Positions 51,653 to 59,797 are shown, numbered from the stretch's first letter. The stretch: DNA of 64,000 nt from Streptomyces plumbidurans (GCF_019857225.1 NZ_JAFJSY010000034.1:1-64000); one strand, 5' to 3'. Notes: generated by a model from the letters alone, not told the origin. Program-made: numbers and translations.

Positions 51653-52299
51653 GCGTGGACTCCGGCGACGGGTCCGCCGCGGTGGCCGCGACGCATCCCG
51701 AGACGCTCACCGATGTTCGGGAAGACCGGGACGACGGAACGGTTGTAGGTGGAGTTCGTGACGCCGGCGAACGACGCGTACCAGGCGCACACGGCGGTGA
51801 CGAGGCCCAGCCAGCCGCCGGCCTTGGTGGTGTTGGGCGACTGCGCGAACTCGGCGATGCACAGGACGATGTACGTGGCCGACAGCGTGACGAACACGGC
51901 GAGCAGGGCGCCGGTCGTGCGCATCGCGGCGACGGTCATGTAGACCGTGAAGATCGCCCAGGCCAGCAGGAACACACCGGTCGCCTGGTGCGCCGTGGAC
52001 GCCGGCAGGTCCGGCACGACGAACTTGACGTAGGCGGCATAGGCCAGCCAGAAGGCTCCGAACGATCCGAAGGCCGTGGCTCCGAAGGTGTTGCCCTTGC
52101 GGAACTCCCACATGCCCGCGAGGAGTTGTGCGAGGCCGCCGTAGAAGAGTGCCAGCGGCAGCACCACTGCGGAGAGCTTCTGGTCGGTGATGAGGTTCGC
52201 GTTGAAGACACTGAGGACGAAGGTCGTCATCGCGAAGCCGGCGAGGCCGAGCGGGCCCGGGTCCGCGATGGTTCCGGTGTCGGTGGTTGGGGTGCTCAT
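51649..52299 (-). CDS. satP: Acetate uptake transporter, AceTr (GPR1/FUN34/SatP) family
   Basis: 216 residues with six spans. The family start NPGPLGL is here DPGPLGLAGFAMTTFVLSVFNANLI, followed by LALFYGGLAQLLAGMWEFRKGNTFGATAFGSFGAFWLAYA. The signatures of the succinate-acetate/proton symporter family are therefore present, with the usual Phe/Tyr constriction. The ATG at 52299 has a double AGGAGG site just upstream. It is the first gene of satP-acsA, and a TGTGA-N6-TCACA palindrome lies 15-30 nt before its ATG, pointing to control by a CRP/FNR-type regulator. Confidence 0.93.
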   Translation of the reverse strand: MSTPTTDTGTIADPGPLGLAGFAMTTFVLSVFNANLITDQKLSAVVLPLALFYGGLAQLLAGMWEFRKGNTFGATAFGSFGAFWLAYAAYVKFVVPDLPASTAHQATGVFLLAWAIFTVYMTVAAMRTTGALLAVFVTLSATYIVLCIAEFAQSPNTTKAGGWLGLVTAVCAWYASFAGVTNSTYNRSVVPVFPNIGERLGMRRGHRGGPVAGVHA

Positions 52300-52313
52300 C
52301 TAACGCCTCCTCC

Positions 52314-52329
52314 TGTGATTCAGATCACA
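52314..52329. promoter_or_regulatory. CRP/FNR-type palindrome upstream of satP
   Basis: TGTGA-TTCAGA-TCACA, with perfectly symmetric 5-base arms. It lies immediately upstream of the satP ribosome site. A possible -10 (TACAAT, minus strand, 52348-52343) would put it at about +7 to +22, a position expected to hinder transcription when bound. Confidence 0.6.
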
Positions 52330-52523
52330 AGAACGTAAGACCATTGTAGGCACCAACTACGGCGCGGGCGTCATGGCCACTGGTGGCATCGGTGAGCGGT
52401 ACCAACCGTGCGACGAACGGTTCGCCGCCCGCTCCGCCGGGCCCATCGGTCCTCGTCCCCGGGTTCCCCGCCGCACCCACCTCTACGCACGGTGCCGTGC
52501 CGGTGCGCACGACGCCCACCGGC

Positions 52524-53252
52524 TCACCCGGAAGCCGCACCTCCCGGCCCCCACAGCCGCCGCTTCGGCACCGGCTTCGCGCAGCTGCCCGCCCGGCTGG
52601 TCGTCAGGCCCAGCGTCACCAGCGACTCCGCCAGCTTCACGGCCGCCGCCACCCCGTCGACCACGGGCACCCCGAGCTTCTGGCCCACCACCTGCTGCAG
52701 CCCGGTCATCCCGGCGCACCCGAGCACCAGGACCTCGGCGCCGGCCTCGCGCGCCCGCTCGGCGGCCGTCAGGAACGCCGCCTCCGTGCGCTCGGTGTCG
52801 CCGAGGTCGAGCACGCCGAGGCCGGTTCCGACGACGGCGGCGCAGTTGCGCCCCACCCCCGCGAGCTCCAGGCTGTCCTCGATCTGGCCGCAGGAGCGCT
52901 CCAGGGTGGTCACGACCCCGTACCGGCGCCCCAGCAGACAGGCCAGATGTGCCGCGGCCTCGGTGATGTCGACCACCGGCACATCCACCAACTCCCGTAC
53001 TCCCTCCCGCCCGTGCTCCCCGAACCCGGCCATGACCACGGCGTCGTAGGAGGGTCCCTCGTAGGTCCGCAGCAGGTCCATGACGGCGGCGGCCGAGAGA
53101 TAGCTGTCGAGCCAGCCCTCGGCCGATTCCGGGCCCCACGTGGGGGTCAGTCCGAGGACGGTGGTGCCCGGGCCTGCCGCGGCCCGGGCACCCTGCACGA
53201 TCTCCTCGGTCATCTCCTGCGTGGTGTTGCAGTTGGTGACGACGATCCGCAC
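52524..53252 (-). CDS. Asp/Glu/hydantoin racemase-family protein with Gly in place of the first catalytic Cys
   Basis: 242 residues from the GTG at 53252, with AGGAGG ten nt upstream. The pseudo-symmetric fold is recognisable: RIVVTNCNTTQEMTE (NPNTxxxMT-like), DAVVMAGFGEHGREG, GRRYGVVTTL and VLVLGCAGMTGLQ. Hydantoin and allantoin racemases use two Cys (about 76 and 181); here position 76 is Gly and only C179 is kept. That one-Cys arrangement is reminiscent of arylmalonate decarboxylase. It starts 5 nt after the NCS1 permease stop, so the pair is one operon opposite a GntR regulator. A hydantoin, allantoin or related compound is likely handled. Confidence 0.85.
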   Translation of the reverse strand: MRIVVTNCNTTQEMTEEIVQGARAAAGPGTTVLGLTPTWGPESAEGWLDSYLSAAAVMDLLRTYEGPSYDAVVMAGFGEHGREGVRELVDVPVVDITEAAAHLACLLGRRYGVVTTLERSCGQIEDSLELAGVGRNCAAVVGTGLGVLDLGDTERTEAAFLTAAERAREAGAEVLVLGCAGMTGLQQVVGQKLGVPVVDGVAAAVKLAESLVTLGLTTSRAGSCAKPVPKRRLWGPGGAASG

Positions 53253-53257
53253 GTCCG

Positions 53258-54709
53258 TCAGACCTCCTGTACGGCGGGCTCGCGGCGGCCCAGCAGCAGG
53301 TAGAGACCCGCCCCGAGCGCCGTGCCGACGAACCACGAGTACGGCGCCACATCGCTGAACGTCTTCACCAGTGCCAGCACCGCCGCGACCGCCGCGGCCG
53401 GCAGGAAGGCCCACAGGGCCCGCGGGTTGACGCCCTTGCGGTAGTGGTAGCGGCCTTGCGGGGCGCCGTTGAACAGTTGCTGCACATCGACGCGGCCGCG
53501 CTTGATCAGGTAGTAGTCGACCATGATCACGCCGAACAGCGGTCCCAGGAAGGCACCGAGGCCGCCGAGGAAGTAGTTGACCACGGTGGGGTTGGAGAAG
53601 AGGTTCCACGGGGTCACGACCAGCGCCGCCACCGTGCTGATCATGCCGCCGACCTTGAAGCTGATCTTCTGCGGCCACACGTTGGCCAGGTCGTACGCCG
53701 GTGAGACGAAGTTGGCGACGATGTTGACGCCCATGGTGGCGACGGCGAACGTGAACGCGGACACCACGAGCACCCAGGTGTTGCCGATCTTCGCCACCAG
53801 CTCCGCGGGATCCGTGATGGCCGTGCCGAACACCTTCAGCGATCCGGCCGTGACGATCACCGAAACGACCACGAACGCCGTGGAGTTGATGGGCAGGCCC
53901 CAGAAATTGCCGCGGCGGACGGTGCGGTAGTCGGGCGCGAAGCGGGAGAAGTCGCAGAAGTTGAGCATCAGCGTGCCGTAGGTGGCGAGGATCAGCCCGA
54001 TCGCGCCGAACCACTGCCGCCACTGCTCGCCGGTGGAGACCGGGTGCGGGGTGGAGGTGAGCGAGATGCTCCAGTCGGCCTTGGACAGCACCCACAGGGC
54101 CAGCGCGATCATCACCAGCCAGATCGCCGGGCCGCAGAAGTCCTGGAACTTGCGCACGGACTCCATGCCGCGGCTGATGATCGCCGCCTGGATCAGCCAC
54201 AGCGACAGGAACGACACCCAGCCGAGGGCGTCGAGCCCCAGGAAGGAGTGCTCGGTCCAGGACTCCAGGCCCGGCCAGGCCGCCAGCAGCATCACGTTCA
54301 CGGCGACGGAGGCGAGATAGGTCTGGATGCCGTACCACATGATGGCGATCACGGCCCGGATCAGGGCCGGGACGTTGGCGCCCCAGACGCCGAAGCTGAT
54401 GCGGCTGACCACCGGGAAGGGCACGCCGTGGCGCTGGCCGATCCTGCCCATCCAGTTCATGCCGACGTAGATGATCACGAAGCCGGCCAGCAGGGAGGTG
54501 AAGACCTGCCAGACGTTCATGCCGAGGACCAGCAGTCCGGCGGCGAAGGTGTAGTTGCCGAGGTTGTGGACGTCGGACATCCACATGGCGAAGAGGTCGA
54601 AGACCTTCCAGTTCCGCTTCGCGGCGGGTGCCAGGTCTTCGTTGGTCAGGCGCGGATCGGGGGTGAAGGCTGGTGCGCCGGTGGCTGCGGCGCGATCGGC
54701 GAGGGACAC
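53258..54709 (-). CDS. NCS1-family permease (allantoin/hydantoin/cytosine type)
   Basis: 483 residues from the GTG at 54709, with GGAGG five nt upstream. Twelve spans. NCS1 signatures: NEDLAPAAKRNWKVFDLFAMWMSDVHNLGNYTFAAGLL at the N-terminus (Trp and Asn-type ligands), VSRISFGVWGANVPALIRAVIAIMWYGIQTYLAS, and NFCDFSRFAPDYRTVRRGNFWGLPIN. The long motif around span 3 is that of the allantoin/hydantoin branch (PucI, Mhp1-like). Sodium or proton symport of a nucleobase or hydantoin is expected. It is co-transcribed with the racemase-like gene and likely controlled by the divergent GntR protein. Confidence 0.93.
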   Translation of the reverse strand: MSLADRAAATGAPAFTPDPRLTNEDLAPAAKRNWKVFDLFAMWMSDVHNLGNYTFAAGLLVLGMNVWQVFTSLLAGFVIIYVGMNWMGRIGQRHGVPFPVVSRISFGVWGANVPALIRAVIAIMWYGIQTYLASVAVNVMLLAAWPGLESWTEHSFLGLDALGWVSFLSLWLIQAAIISRGMESVRKFQDFCGPAIWLVMIALALWVLSKADWSISLTSTPHPVSTGEQWRQWFGAIGLILATYGTLMLNFCDFSRFAPDYRTVRRGNFWGLPINSTAFVVVSVIVTAGSLKVFGTAITDPAELVAKIGNTWVLVVSAFTFAVATMGVNIVANFVSPAYDLANVWPQKISFKVGGMISTVAALVVTPWNLFSNPTVVNYFLGGLGAFLGPLFGVIMVDYYLIKRGRVDVQQLFNGAPQGRYHYRKGVNPRALWAFLPAAAVAAVLALVKTFSDVAPYSWFVGTALGAGLYLLLGRREPAVQEV

Positions 54710-54746
54710 GGGGCCTCCAGGGACGGGCGGACGGAGGACGGCAGCC

Positions 54747-54762
54747 GTTTGGTATACCAAAC
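54747..54762. promoter_or_regulatory. GntR (FadR-type) operator GTTTGGTATACCAAAC
   Basis: A perfect 16-bp palindrome containing TGGTATACCA, the core of FadR/FCD-family GntR sites. It lies 37 nt upstream of the permease GTG and 90 nt upstream of the GntR ATG in the divergent gap, placed to repress both. Confidence 0.75.
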
Positions 54763-54852
54763 AGCGGCATGGTCCCGCCGTCAAGCACTCGTACCGAAGT
54801 CGTTCTCGTTACCGCTCCGTAAAACCTCCCCGGGGTCGGGGAGACTGGGTCC

Positions 54853-55530
54853 ATGAGCTCCATGACGAAGATCGAACCCCTGGGCGCGATCCGCGAGCGT
54901 GTGCTGGCCGGCCTCCGGCAGGAGATCATCTCCGGCACGCTCCGCCCCGGCGACCGGCTGGTCGAGCGGGAACTCGCCGACCGCTTCGGTGTCTCCAGAG
55001 TGCCCGTCCGCGAGGCGATCCGCGCGCTGGTCACCGAGGGCTTCGTGCACTTCGAGACGCCGCGCCGCGCGCTCGTACGCCGTCTGACCCGGCACGACGT
55101 CCGGGAGCTCTTCGAACTGCGCGAGGCCCTGGAGGTCTACGCCGCCGGGCTCGCCGCCTCCCGCGCCACCCCGGACGACCTGGCCGAGACCGAGAAGCTG
55201 CTCGGTGACGCGGCCGCCGCGACCGAGGCGGGGGACGCCGAGGCGATCACGGACATCAACAGCCGGCTGCACGACCGCATCATGGCGATGGCGGGCAACG
55301 GCCTGCTGACCGAGGCCCTCGAGCCGGTCGCCGGGCGGCTGCGGTGGATGACCCGGCGCAACGAGGAATGGTCCCATCTCCTCGTGGAGCACCGGGAGTT
55401 GTACGAGGCGATCGCCTCCGGCGACCCGGAACGGGCCCGCGCCCAGGCGCTGGTCCACGTGCGGACCAACTACCGCTCCACGGTGCGGCATCTGTTCGGG
55501 GAGGCCGGGGAGGACACCGAGGAGGCGTAG
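54853..55530 (+). CDS. GntR-family regulator, FCD (FadR) subfamily
   Basis: 225 residues. The winged helix-turn-helix is at about 10-75 (IRERVLAGLRQEIISGTLRPGDRLVERELADRFGVSRVPVREAIRALVTEGFVHFE), followed by an all-helical FCD domain with the metal-ligand pattern DINSRLHDRIMAMAGN, LVEHRELYEAIASGDPERARAQALVHV. FCD domains bind small organic acids. The divergent NCS1 permease and racemase-like gene plus the palindrome between them make this the local repressor; its ligand is probably the transported compound or a product. Convergent with pip. Confidence 0.93.
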   Translation: MSSMTKIEPLGAIRERVLAGLRQEIISGTLRPGDRLVERELADRFGVSRVPVREAIRALVTEGFVHFETPRRALVRRLTRHDVRELFELREALEVYAAGLAASRATPDDLAETEKLLGDAAAATEAGDAEAITDINSRLHDRIMAMAGNGLLTEALEPVAGRLRWMTRRNEEWSHLLVEHRELYEAIASGDPERARAQALVHVRTNYRSTVRHLFGEAGEDTEEA

Positions 55531-55543
55531 CCGGGCCGGCGCC

Positions 55544-56506
55544 TCAGCGGTGGGCGTACTTGTCCGTCGCCGCCACCAGCGCCTCGGCCATGTCCGGCGC
55601 CCCCGCGTTGTGCCCCACGTCGTCGACCATCACCAACTCGCTTCCCGGCCAGGCGTGATGGAGCCGCCAGACGATGCCGAGGAGGTTGCCGAAGTCGAGG
55701 CTGCCCTGGACGAGGGTGCCCGGGATGTCCTTCAACTGGGGCGCGTCGCGCAGCACGACGCCCTGGTCGTTGCCCTCGCCGAGGAAGTGGTCGTTGCCCC
55801 AGTAGTGGGTGACGGTACGCGCGAAGGCCATGCGGAACCGCTCGTCCTCGTACCGCTCGACCGACCTCGGCGGCGCCGGGATCATCGCCGTCTCCCAGTC
55901 GGTCCAGGCCCGCGCCGCCCGCGCCCGCACCCCGGGGTCGGGCGACTCGAGCAGCCGGTTGAAGGCGAGGGCGAGGTTGCCGTCGCGGTCCTCCTCCGGC
56001 AGTTCGGCGAGGAACCGCTCGAAGGCCTCGGGGAAGATCCGGCCGAGTCCCCTGGTCAGCAGGGCGGTCTCGGGATCGGAGCCGGTCGCGACGCCGGTCA
56101 GCACCAGCTCCGACACCGCCCCCGGGTACGTCTGCGCGTACCGCAGCCCCAGCACCGAACCCCATGACACGCCCCACACCAGCCAGCGCCCGATCCCCAA
56201 GTGCCGCCGCAGCAGCTCCAGATCGGTCAGGAGATGCCGGGTCGTGTTGACGCTCATGTCGGTGTCGTACGCGCTCGCGTGCGGTGTGGAGCGTCCGCAG
56301 CCACGCTGGTCGAGCAGCACGATCCGGTAGGCCGCGGGGTCGAACAGGCGCCGGAAGTAGGGGGTGCAGCCCGAGCCGGGGCCGCCGTGCAGCACAACTG
56401 CTGGCTTTCCTTCGGGGTTTCCGCAGGTCTCCCAGTACACGCGGTTGCCGTCGCCGACGTCGAGCATGCCGTGGTCGTACGGCTCGATCTCCGGATAGAG
56501 GGGCAT
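55544..56506 (-). CDS. pip: Proline iminopeptidase (prolyl aminopeptidase)
   Basis: A 320-residue alpha/beta-hydrolase of family S33, removing N-terminal Pro from peptides. The oxyanion segment VVLHGGPGSGCTPYFRRLFDP and LLDQRGCGRSTPHA are classic. The nucleophile elbow is VWGVSWGSVLGL (Ser at about 115; more commonly GGSWGS). The acid is in GSLDFGNLL (usual GRYD) and the His in VDDVGHNAG (usual SGH). Cytoplasmic. The variation around the acid and His loops means another S33 peptidase specificity is possible. Single gene. Confidence 0.85.
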   Translation of the reverse strand: MPLYPEIEPYDHGMLDVGDGNRVYWETCGNPEGKPAVVLHGGPGSGCTPYFRRLFDPAAYRIVLLDQRGCGRSTPHASAYDTDMSVNTTRHLLTDLELLRRHLGIGRWLVWGVSWGSVLGLRYAQTYPGAVSELVLTGVATGSDPETALLTRGLGRIFPEAFERFLAELPEEDRDGNLALAFNRLLESPDPGVRARAARAWTDWETAMIPAPPRSVERYEDERFRMAFARTVTHYWGNDHFLGEGNDQGVVLRDAPQLKDIPGTLVQGSLDFGNLLGIVWRLHHAWPGSELVMVDDVGHNAGAPDMAEALVAATDKYAHR

Positions 56507-56544
56507 CAGGGGACCGTAACCCCTCCACGGTCCGGCCCGCCTCC

Positions 56545-57237
56545 CTATTTCACCGGCAGCCCGGCCGCCTCCCCCGCCCCGCGCAGCACGTCCCGCAGCA
56601 TGTCCGGGGTGAGCTTGCCGGTGAAGGTGTTGCGCTGGCTGACGTGGAAGCAGCCGAAGAGGTCGATGCCGTCGAGCGGCACGCGCGTGCCGTGCCCGAA
56701 GACGGGCCGCGGCCGGGGCACCGTCCAGCCCGCCCCGGCGAACGCGGGCAGCGCGGCCTGCCAGCCGAAGGCGCCGAGCACGAGCACGGCCCGCAGGGTC
56801 GGCCGCAGCAGCTTCAGCTCCTGGACGAGCCAGGGGCGGCAGGTGTCCCGCTCGCCGGGCGTGGGCTTGTTCTCCGGCGGGGCGCAGTGCACCGGCGAGG
56901 TGATCCGGACGCCGTGCAGTGCGAGCCCGTCGTCCCGGCTCACGGCCGTGGGCCGGTTGGCCAGGCCCACGTCGTACAGCGCCTGGTACAGCACGTCCCC
57001 CGAGCGGTCACCGGTGAACATGCGGCCGGTGCGGTTGCCGCCGTGCGCGGCCGGGGCGAGACCGATGATCGCGAGGGAGGCGTCGGCGGGCCCGAAGCCG
57101 GGCACCGGCCGCGCCCAGTACGTCCAGTCCCGGAAGGCCGCGCGCTTGGTCCGGCCGACCTCCTCGCGCCAGGCGACGAGCCGGGGACAGGCCGTGCATC
57201 CCGCGACCCGGGCGTCGAGCTCGGTCAGGCTGTCCAT
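56545..57237 (-). CDS. Family 5 uracil-DNA glycosylase (UdgB type)
   Basis: 230 residues. Iron-sulfur Cys residues include CTACPRLVAWREEV at the N-terminus (C14, C17). Motif 1 is GLAPAAHGGNRTGRMFTGD, which lacks the catalytic Asp/Asn of families 1 and 4, as in family 5, and motif 2 is CFHVSQRNTFTGKLT (His-Val-Ser-Gln-Arg-Asn). SPVHCAPPENKPTP and LRAVLVLGAFGWQA complete the fold. It removes uracil and other deaminated bases from DNA. A -10-like TACCGT lies 6 nt before the ATG, as in uvrB and ogt, but the upstream element is weak. Confidence 0.94.
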   Translation of the reverse strand: MDSLTELDARVAGCTACPRLVAWREEVGRTKRAAFRDWTYWARPVPGFGPADASLAIIGLAPAAHGGNRTGRMFTGDRSGDVLYQALYDVGLANRPTAVSRDDGLALHGVRITSPVHCAPPENKPTPGERDTCRPWLVQELKLLRPTLRAVLVLGAFGWQAALPAFAGAGWTVPRPRPVFGHGTRVPLDGIDLFGCFHVSQRNTFTGKLTPDMLRDVLRGAGEAAGLPVK

Positions 57238-57333
57238 GGCTCAACGGTACGTCCGTGACCTGCGGGCACGGGACGCGGTTCGGGGGCGGAAAACCGCCGG
57301 GAGCAGCCGCGGGGGCGGGCTAGAGTCGAGGGC

Positions 57334-57888
57334 ATGGCTTCCGGAGCTGACGAGGAGAAGAGGGGCGGGCCGGGCCCCGCCGAGCGGCCGGCTGCCGAGC
57401 CGCCCGCCGCCGAGGCGGCCGACCCCACGACCGACCCCGCGATCGCCGCCGCCGTGGCCGCCGCGGAGGCCGCGGCCCCGGCGAACGGCGAGAACGTGCG
57501 GATCGACAGCTGGATCTGGGCCGTACGCCTGATCAAGACCCGCTCGCTCGGCGCCGCCGCCTGCAAGGGCGGGCATGTGCATGTGAACGGCGAGCGGGTG
57601 AAGCCCGCCCACTCCGTGCGGATCGGCGACGAGGTGCGGGTGCGGCAGGAGGGCTGGGAGCGGGTCGTCATCGTCAAGCGGCTGATCCGCAAGCGCGTCG
57701 GCGCCCCGGTCGCCGCCCAGTGCTACGTCGACAACTCGCCGCCCCCGCCGCCCCGCGAGGCCTTCGCCCCGGCCGGCATCCGCGACCGCGGCGCGGGCCG
57801 CCCGACCAAGCGCGACCGCCGCGAGATGGAACGCCTGCGCGGCATGGCGGGCGGCGGCCCCGGCGCGAAGAACCCCGGCGGACGCTGA
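57334..57888 (+). CDS. S4-domain RNA-binding protein (Hsp15-like)
   Basis: 184 residues. The N-terminal about 50 residues are Ala/Pro/Glu-rich and probably disordered. The S4 domain is at about 52-110 (NVRIDSWIWAVRLIKTRSLGAAACKGGHVHVNGERVKPAHSVRIGDEVRVR), and the basic Pro-rich C-terminal tail ends GRPTKRDRREMERLRGMAGGGPGAKNPGGR. Hsp15 homologues bind stalled 50S subunits carrying peptidyl-tRNA; the role in Streptomyces is inferred. The ATG is at 57334. Convergent with DoxX, with a long hairpin between. Confidence 0.9.
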   Translation: MASGADEEKRGGPGPAERPAAEPPAAEAADPTTDPAIAAAVAAAEAAAPANGENVRIDSWIWAVRLIKTRSLGAAACKGGHVHVNGERVKPAHSVRIGDEVRVRQEGWERVVIVKRLIRKRVGAPVAAQCYVDNSPPPPPREAFAPAGIRDRGAGRPTKRDRREMERLRGMAGGGPGAKNPGGR

Positions 57889-57934
57889 CACACAAGGGCA
57901 CCGACGGCGCGCGACGGCGAGGGCGCACGACGAC

Positions 57935-57978
57935 GGTGGCGCCCGGCCCGGACCTCGCGGGTCCTGCCGGGCGCCACC
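57935..57978. terminator. Bidirectional hairpin between S4 and DoxX genes
   Basis: GGTGGCGCCCGGC (57935-57947) pairs perfectly with GCCGGGCGCCACC (57966-57978) around an 18-nt loop, between convergent stops at 57888 and 57995. Confidence 0.8.
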
Positions 57979-57994
57979 GCCGTCGTGGCCCGGT

Positions 57995-58441
57995 TCATGC
58001 CCGTCGTCGTACCAGCCGCAAAAGGTCGGCGTTGGAGCCCCGGCGGGCCCAGGCGATCAGGGCCAGCGGCACGACGAGGATCAGCGGGGTCGCCGCGTTG
58101 TCCCCGTCGAAGACGGTCATCTGGACGACGAACGCGCCCACCATCAGCCCGCTCAGCGCGATCGCCGCGACCGACTGCAGCAGCGGGATCAACAGGGCGA
58201 CGCCACCGGCCAGTTCGAGCGCGCCGATGGTGTACATCCCCGCGCTGCCCCAGCCGATTTTGTCGAAGGACTCGACGGCGTACGAGCTCGCGGCCAGCTT
58301 GGGCACGGCGCTGGCGACGACGTAGAAGAGGGCGATGATCACCTGCAGCGTGCGCAGGGCGATGCGGGCGCGGCGGCCTCGGGCGGTCGCGGACTCGGCG
58401 ACGACGGGAGCGGAGGCGACGCGGGCGGCGGTCTCGGACAT
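57995..58441 (-). CDS. DoxX-family membrane protein
   Basis: 148 residues. An N-terminal cytoplasmic stretch of about 25 residues is followed by four spans: LQVIIALFYVVASAVPKLAA, MYTIGALELAGGVALLIPLL, VAAIALSGLMVGAFVVQM and TPLILVVPLALIAWA. This is the DoxX-like fold; the GALELAGGVALLIP motif is typical. In mycobacteria DoxX works with SseA and SodA against oxidative stress; no such partner is near. Single gene. Confidence 0.87.
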   Translation of the reverse strand: MSETAARVASAPVVAESATARGRRARIALRTLQVIIALFYVVASAVPKLAASSYAVESFDKIGWGSAGMYTIGALELAGGVALLIPLLQSVAAIALSGLMVGAFVVQMTVFDGDNAATPLILVVPLALIAWARRGSNADLLRLVRRRA

Positions 58442-58541
58442 GGGGTTCTCCTGTGTGAGCGGTGCGTGTTGCTGTCACAGGGGTAGACCGAGGGCGGTCG
58501 CGGAACTCATCGCCGCCGGGCGGACCTTCGCGGACGCCGTG

Positions 58542-59441
58542 CTAGAGCGGGAACCACCCGTGCCCGATGTACCAGTGCCCGCCCGCCCTCAGGTGGTCCC
58601 CCACCGCCCGCTCCACGGCCGTGCGCCGCGGCAGCGTCCCGATCGACAGCTCCGGGTCGCCGAACACGAACTGGACCGGTTCGCTGTCGGCCGGCTCGCG
58701 GTCCTCGCGGGCGACGTGGAAGCGGTTCTGGAACCGCACGATGTTGGAGTCGGCGGGCAGGTACTCCTTCAACTGCGGGTCCAGCAGCCAGGAGTGGCAC
58801 AGTGCGGCTCTGAACTTCTCCTCGGGGTAGTGCCGTGCGAAGAAGTCCGCGGCCAGCGCCAGCGAGCGCTCGCACGCCGCCGGGGACAGCGGACCGAGAC
58901 AGTCCGGGATGTGGAGGTTGAGGCAGAGCGCGCCGGAGGTCAGGTCCAGGCCGGCCGCCGTGAGCGCCCGCGAGGTGCGCTGCCCCGGCCGCGTCCGCTC
59001 GAACTGCAGCCGCCCCAGCTGGTACAGCTCCCCCCGGAAGTGCCGGGTCAGCCACCACGGTGCCTGGACGCCCGCCCGGCCGTACCGCCGGCGGTGCACG
59101 GTCATGTTCCGGCCCAGGTCGGCGAGGGTGCGCCGGGAGACGTCGTCGGGGATGCCCAGCGCGCGGTGGTACGCGCGCGTGTACGGCAGCGCGGCGACGA
59201 AGACGTACACGGGGAAGCAGCGCTGCAGCGGTCCCGACGCCCAGTCGAGCTGGGGCAGGTCGACCGCGCCGCCCACCTCCCCCATGCCCCGCACCAACTC
59301 CTCGACCGAGGCCCGCAGGAAGCGCAGCAGCTCCGGGTCGTCGGTCACACGTCGGCCCATCCGCACGAGGGCGTTGATGTCCTCGTGCGGTACGGCGAGG
59401 TCCAGCAGCACCTCGGCCAGCTCATCGGCATCCGGCAGCAC
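58542..59441 (-). CDS. Acyltransferase-domain protein (conserved actinobacterial family)
   Basis: 299 residues from a GTG at 59441 without a strong ribosome site. The N-terminal half is helical (DELAEVLLDLAVPHEDINALVRMGRRVTDDPELLRFLRASVEELV). The C-terminal half carries GALCLNLHIPDCLGPLSPAACERSLALAADFFARHYPEEKFRAALCHSWLLDPQLKEYLPADSNIVRFQNRF, the recognisable block of the family annotated as acyltransferase domain-containing or GNAT-like N-acyltransferase of Streptomyces. Substrate unknown. It is divergent from a small membrane protein gene. Confidence 0.78.
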   Translation of the reverse strand: MLPDADELAEVLLDLAVPHEDINALVRMGRRVTDDPELLRFLRASVEELVRGMGEVGGAVDLPQLDWASGPLQRCFPVYVFVAALPYTRAYHRALGIPDDVSRRTLADLGRNMTVHRRRYGRAGVQAPWWLTRHFRGELYQLGRLQFERTRPGQRTSRALTAAGLDLTSGALCLNLHIPDCLGPLSPAACERSLALAADFFARHYPEEKFRAALCHSWLLDPQLKEYLPADSNIVRFQNRFHVAREDREPADSEPVQFVFGDPELSIGTLPRRTAVERAVGDHLRAGGHWYIGHGWFPL

Positions 59442-59473
59442 TCGGCAACCCCCTCGTCCCGTTCCCCTTGGTG

Positions 59474-59497
59474 AACGTACGTCCCGAAGAGTACGTT
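59474..59497. promoter_or_regulatory. Inverted repeat AACGTAC-N10-GTACGTT in a divergent promoter gap
   Basis: Perfect 7-base arms (59474-59480 and 59491-59497) between the acyltransferase start (59441, minus) and the membrane protein start (59520, plus). A possible shared operator. Confidence 0.4.
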
Positions 59498-59519
59498 GCC
59501 GTCAGGAGCGATGATCCGG

Positions 59520-59786
59520 ATGCGTACGGGAAGTGAGCCGACGACCGCACGCAGTGCCCTGCGGGCGCGGTTCTGGCTGAGCGTGTGGGGCCTTGTCTGG
59601 GCGATCTTCGGCACGGCCGCGTTCGCCCTCGCGGGGCGCCCGGGATGGGCGGCCGCCTGCGGTGTCCTGTGGCTGGTGGTCACCGTCGACATGACCGTCA
59701 TCCTCCGGCACATCCGCCAGGGCCCGCACTACCAGCCGGGCCGCGACATCCCCCCGTACCGCCCACCGGAGAACCGGCTGCGGTAG
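59520..59786 (+). CDS. Small two-span membrane protein
   Basis: 88 residues from the ATG at 59520; AGGAG at 59504-59508 is 11 nt upstream. The in-frame ATG at 59511 is only 2 nt from the ribosome site and so less likely. Two spans (FWLSVWGLVWAIFGTAAFAL and WAAACGVLWLVVTVDMTVIL) form a hairpin, followed by a Pro-rich cytoplasmic tail (HIRQGPHYQPGRDIPPYRPPENRL). No functional family is known to me. Its stop is followed by a 15-bp tandem repeat. Confidence 0.78.
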   Translation: MRTGSEPTTARSALRARFWLSVWGLVWAIFGTAAFALAGRPGWAAACGVLWLVVTVDMTVILRHIRQGPHYQPGRDIPPYRPPENRLR

Positions 59787-59797
59787 CCCGTGATCAG

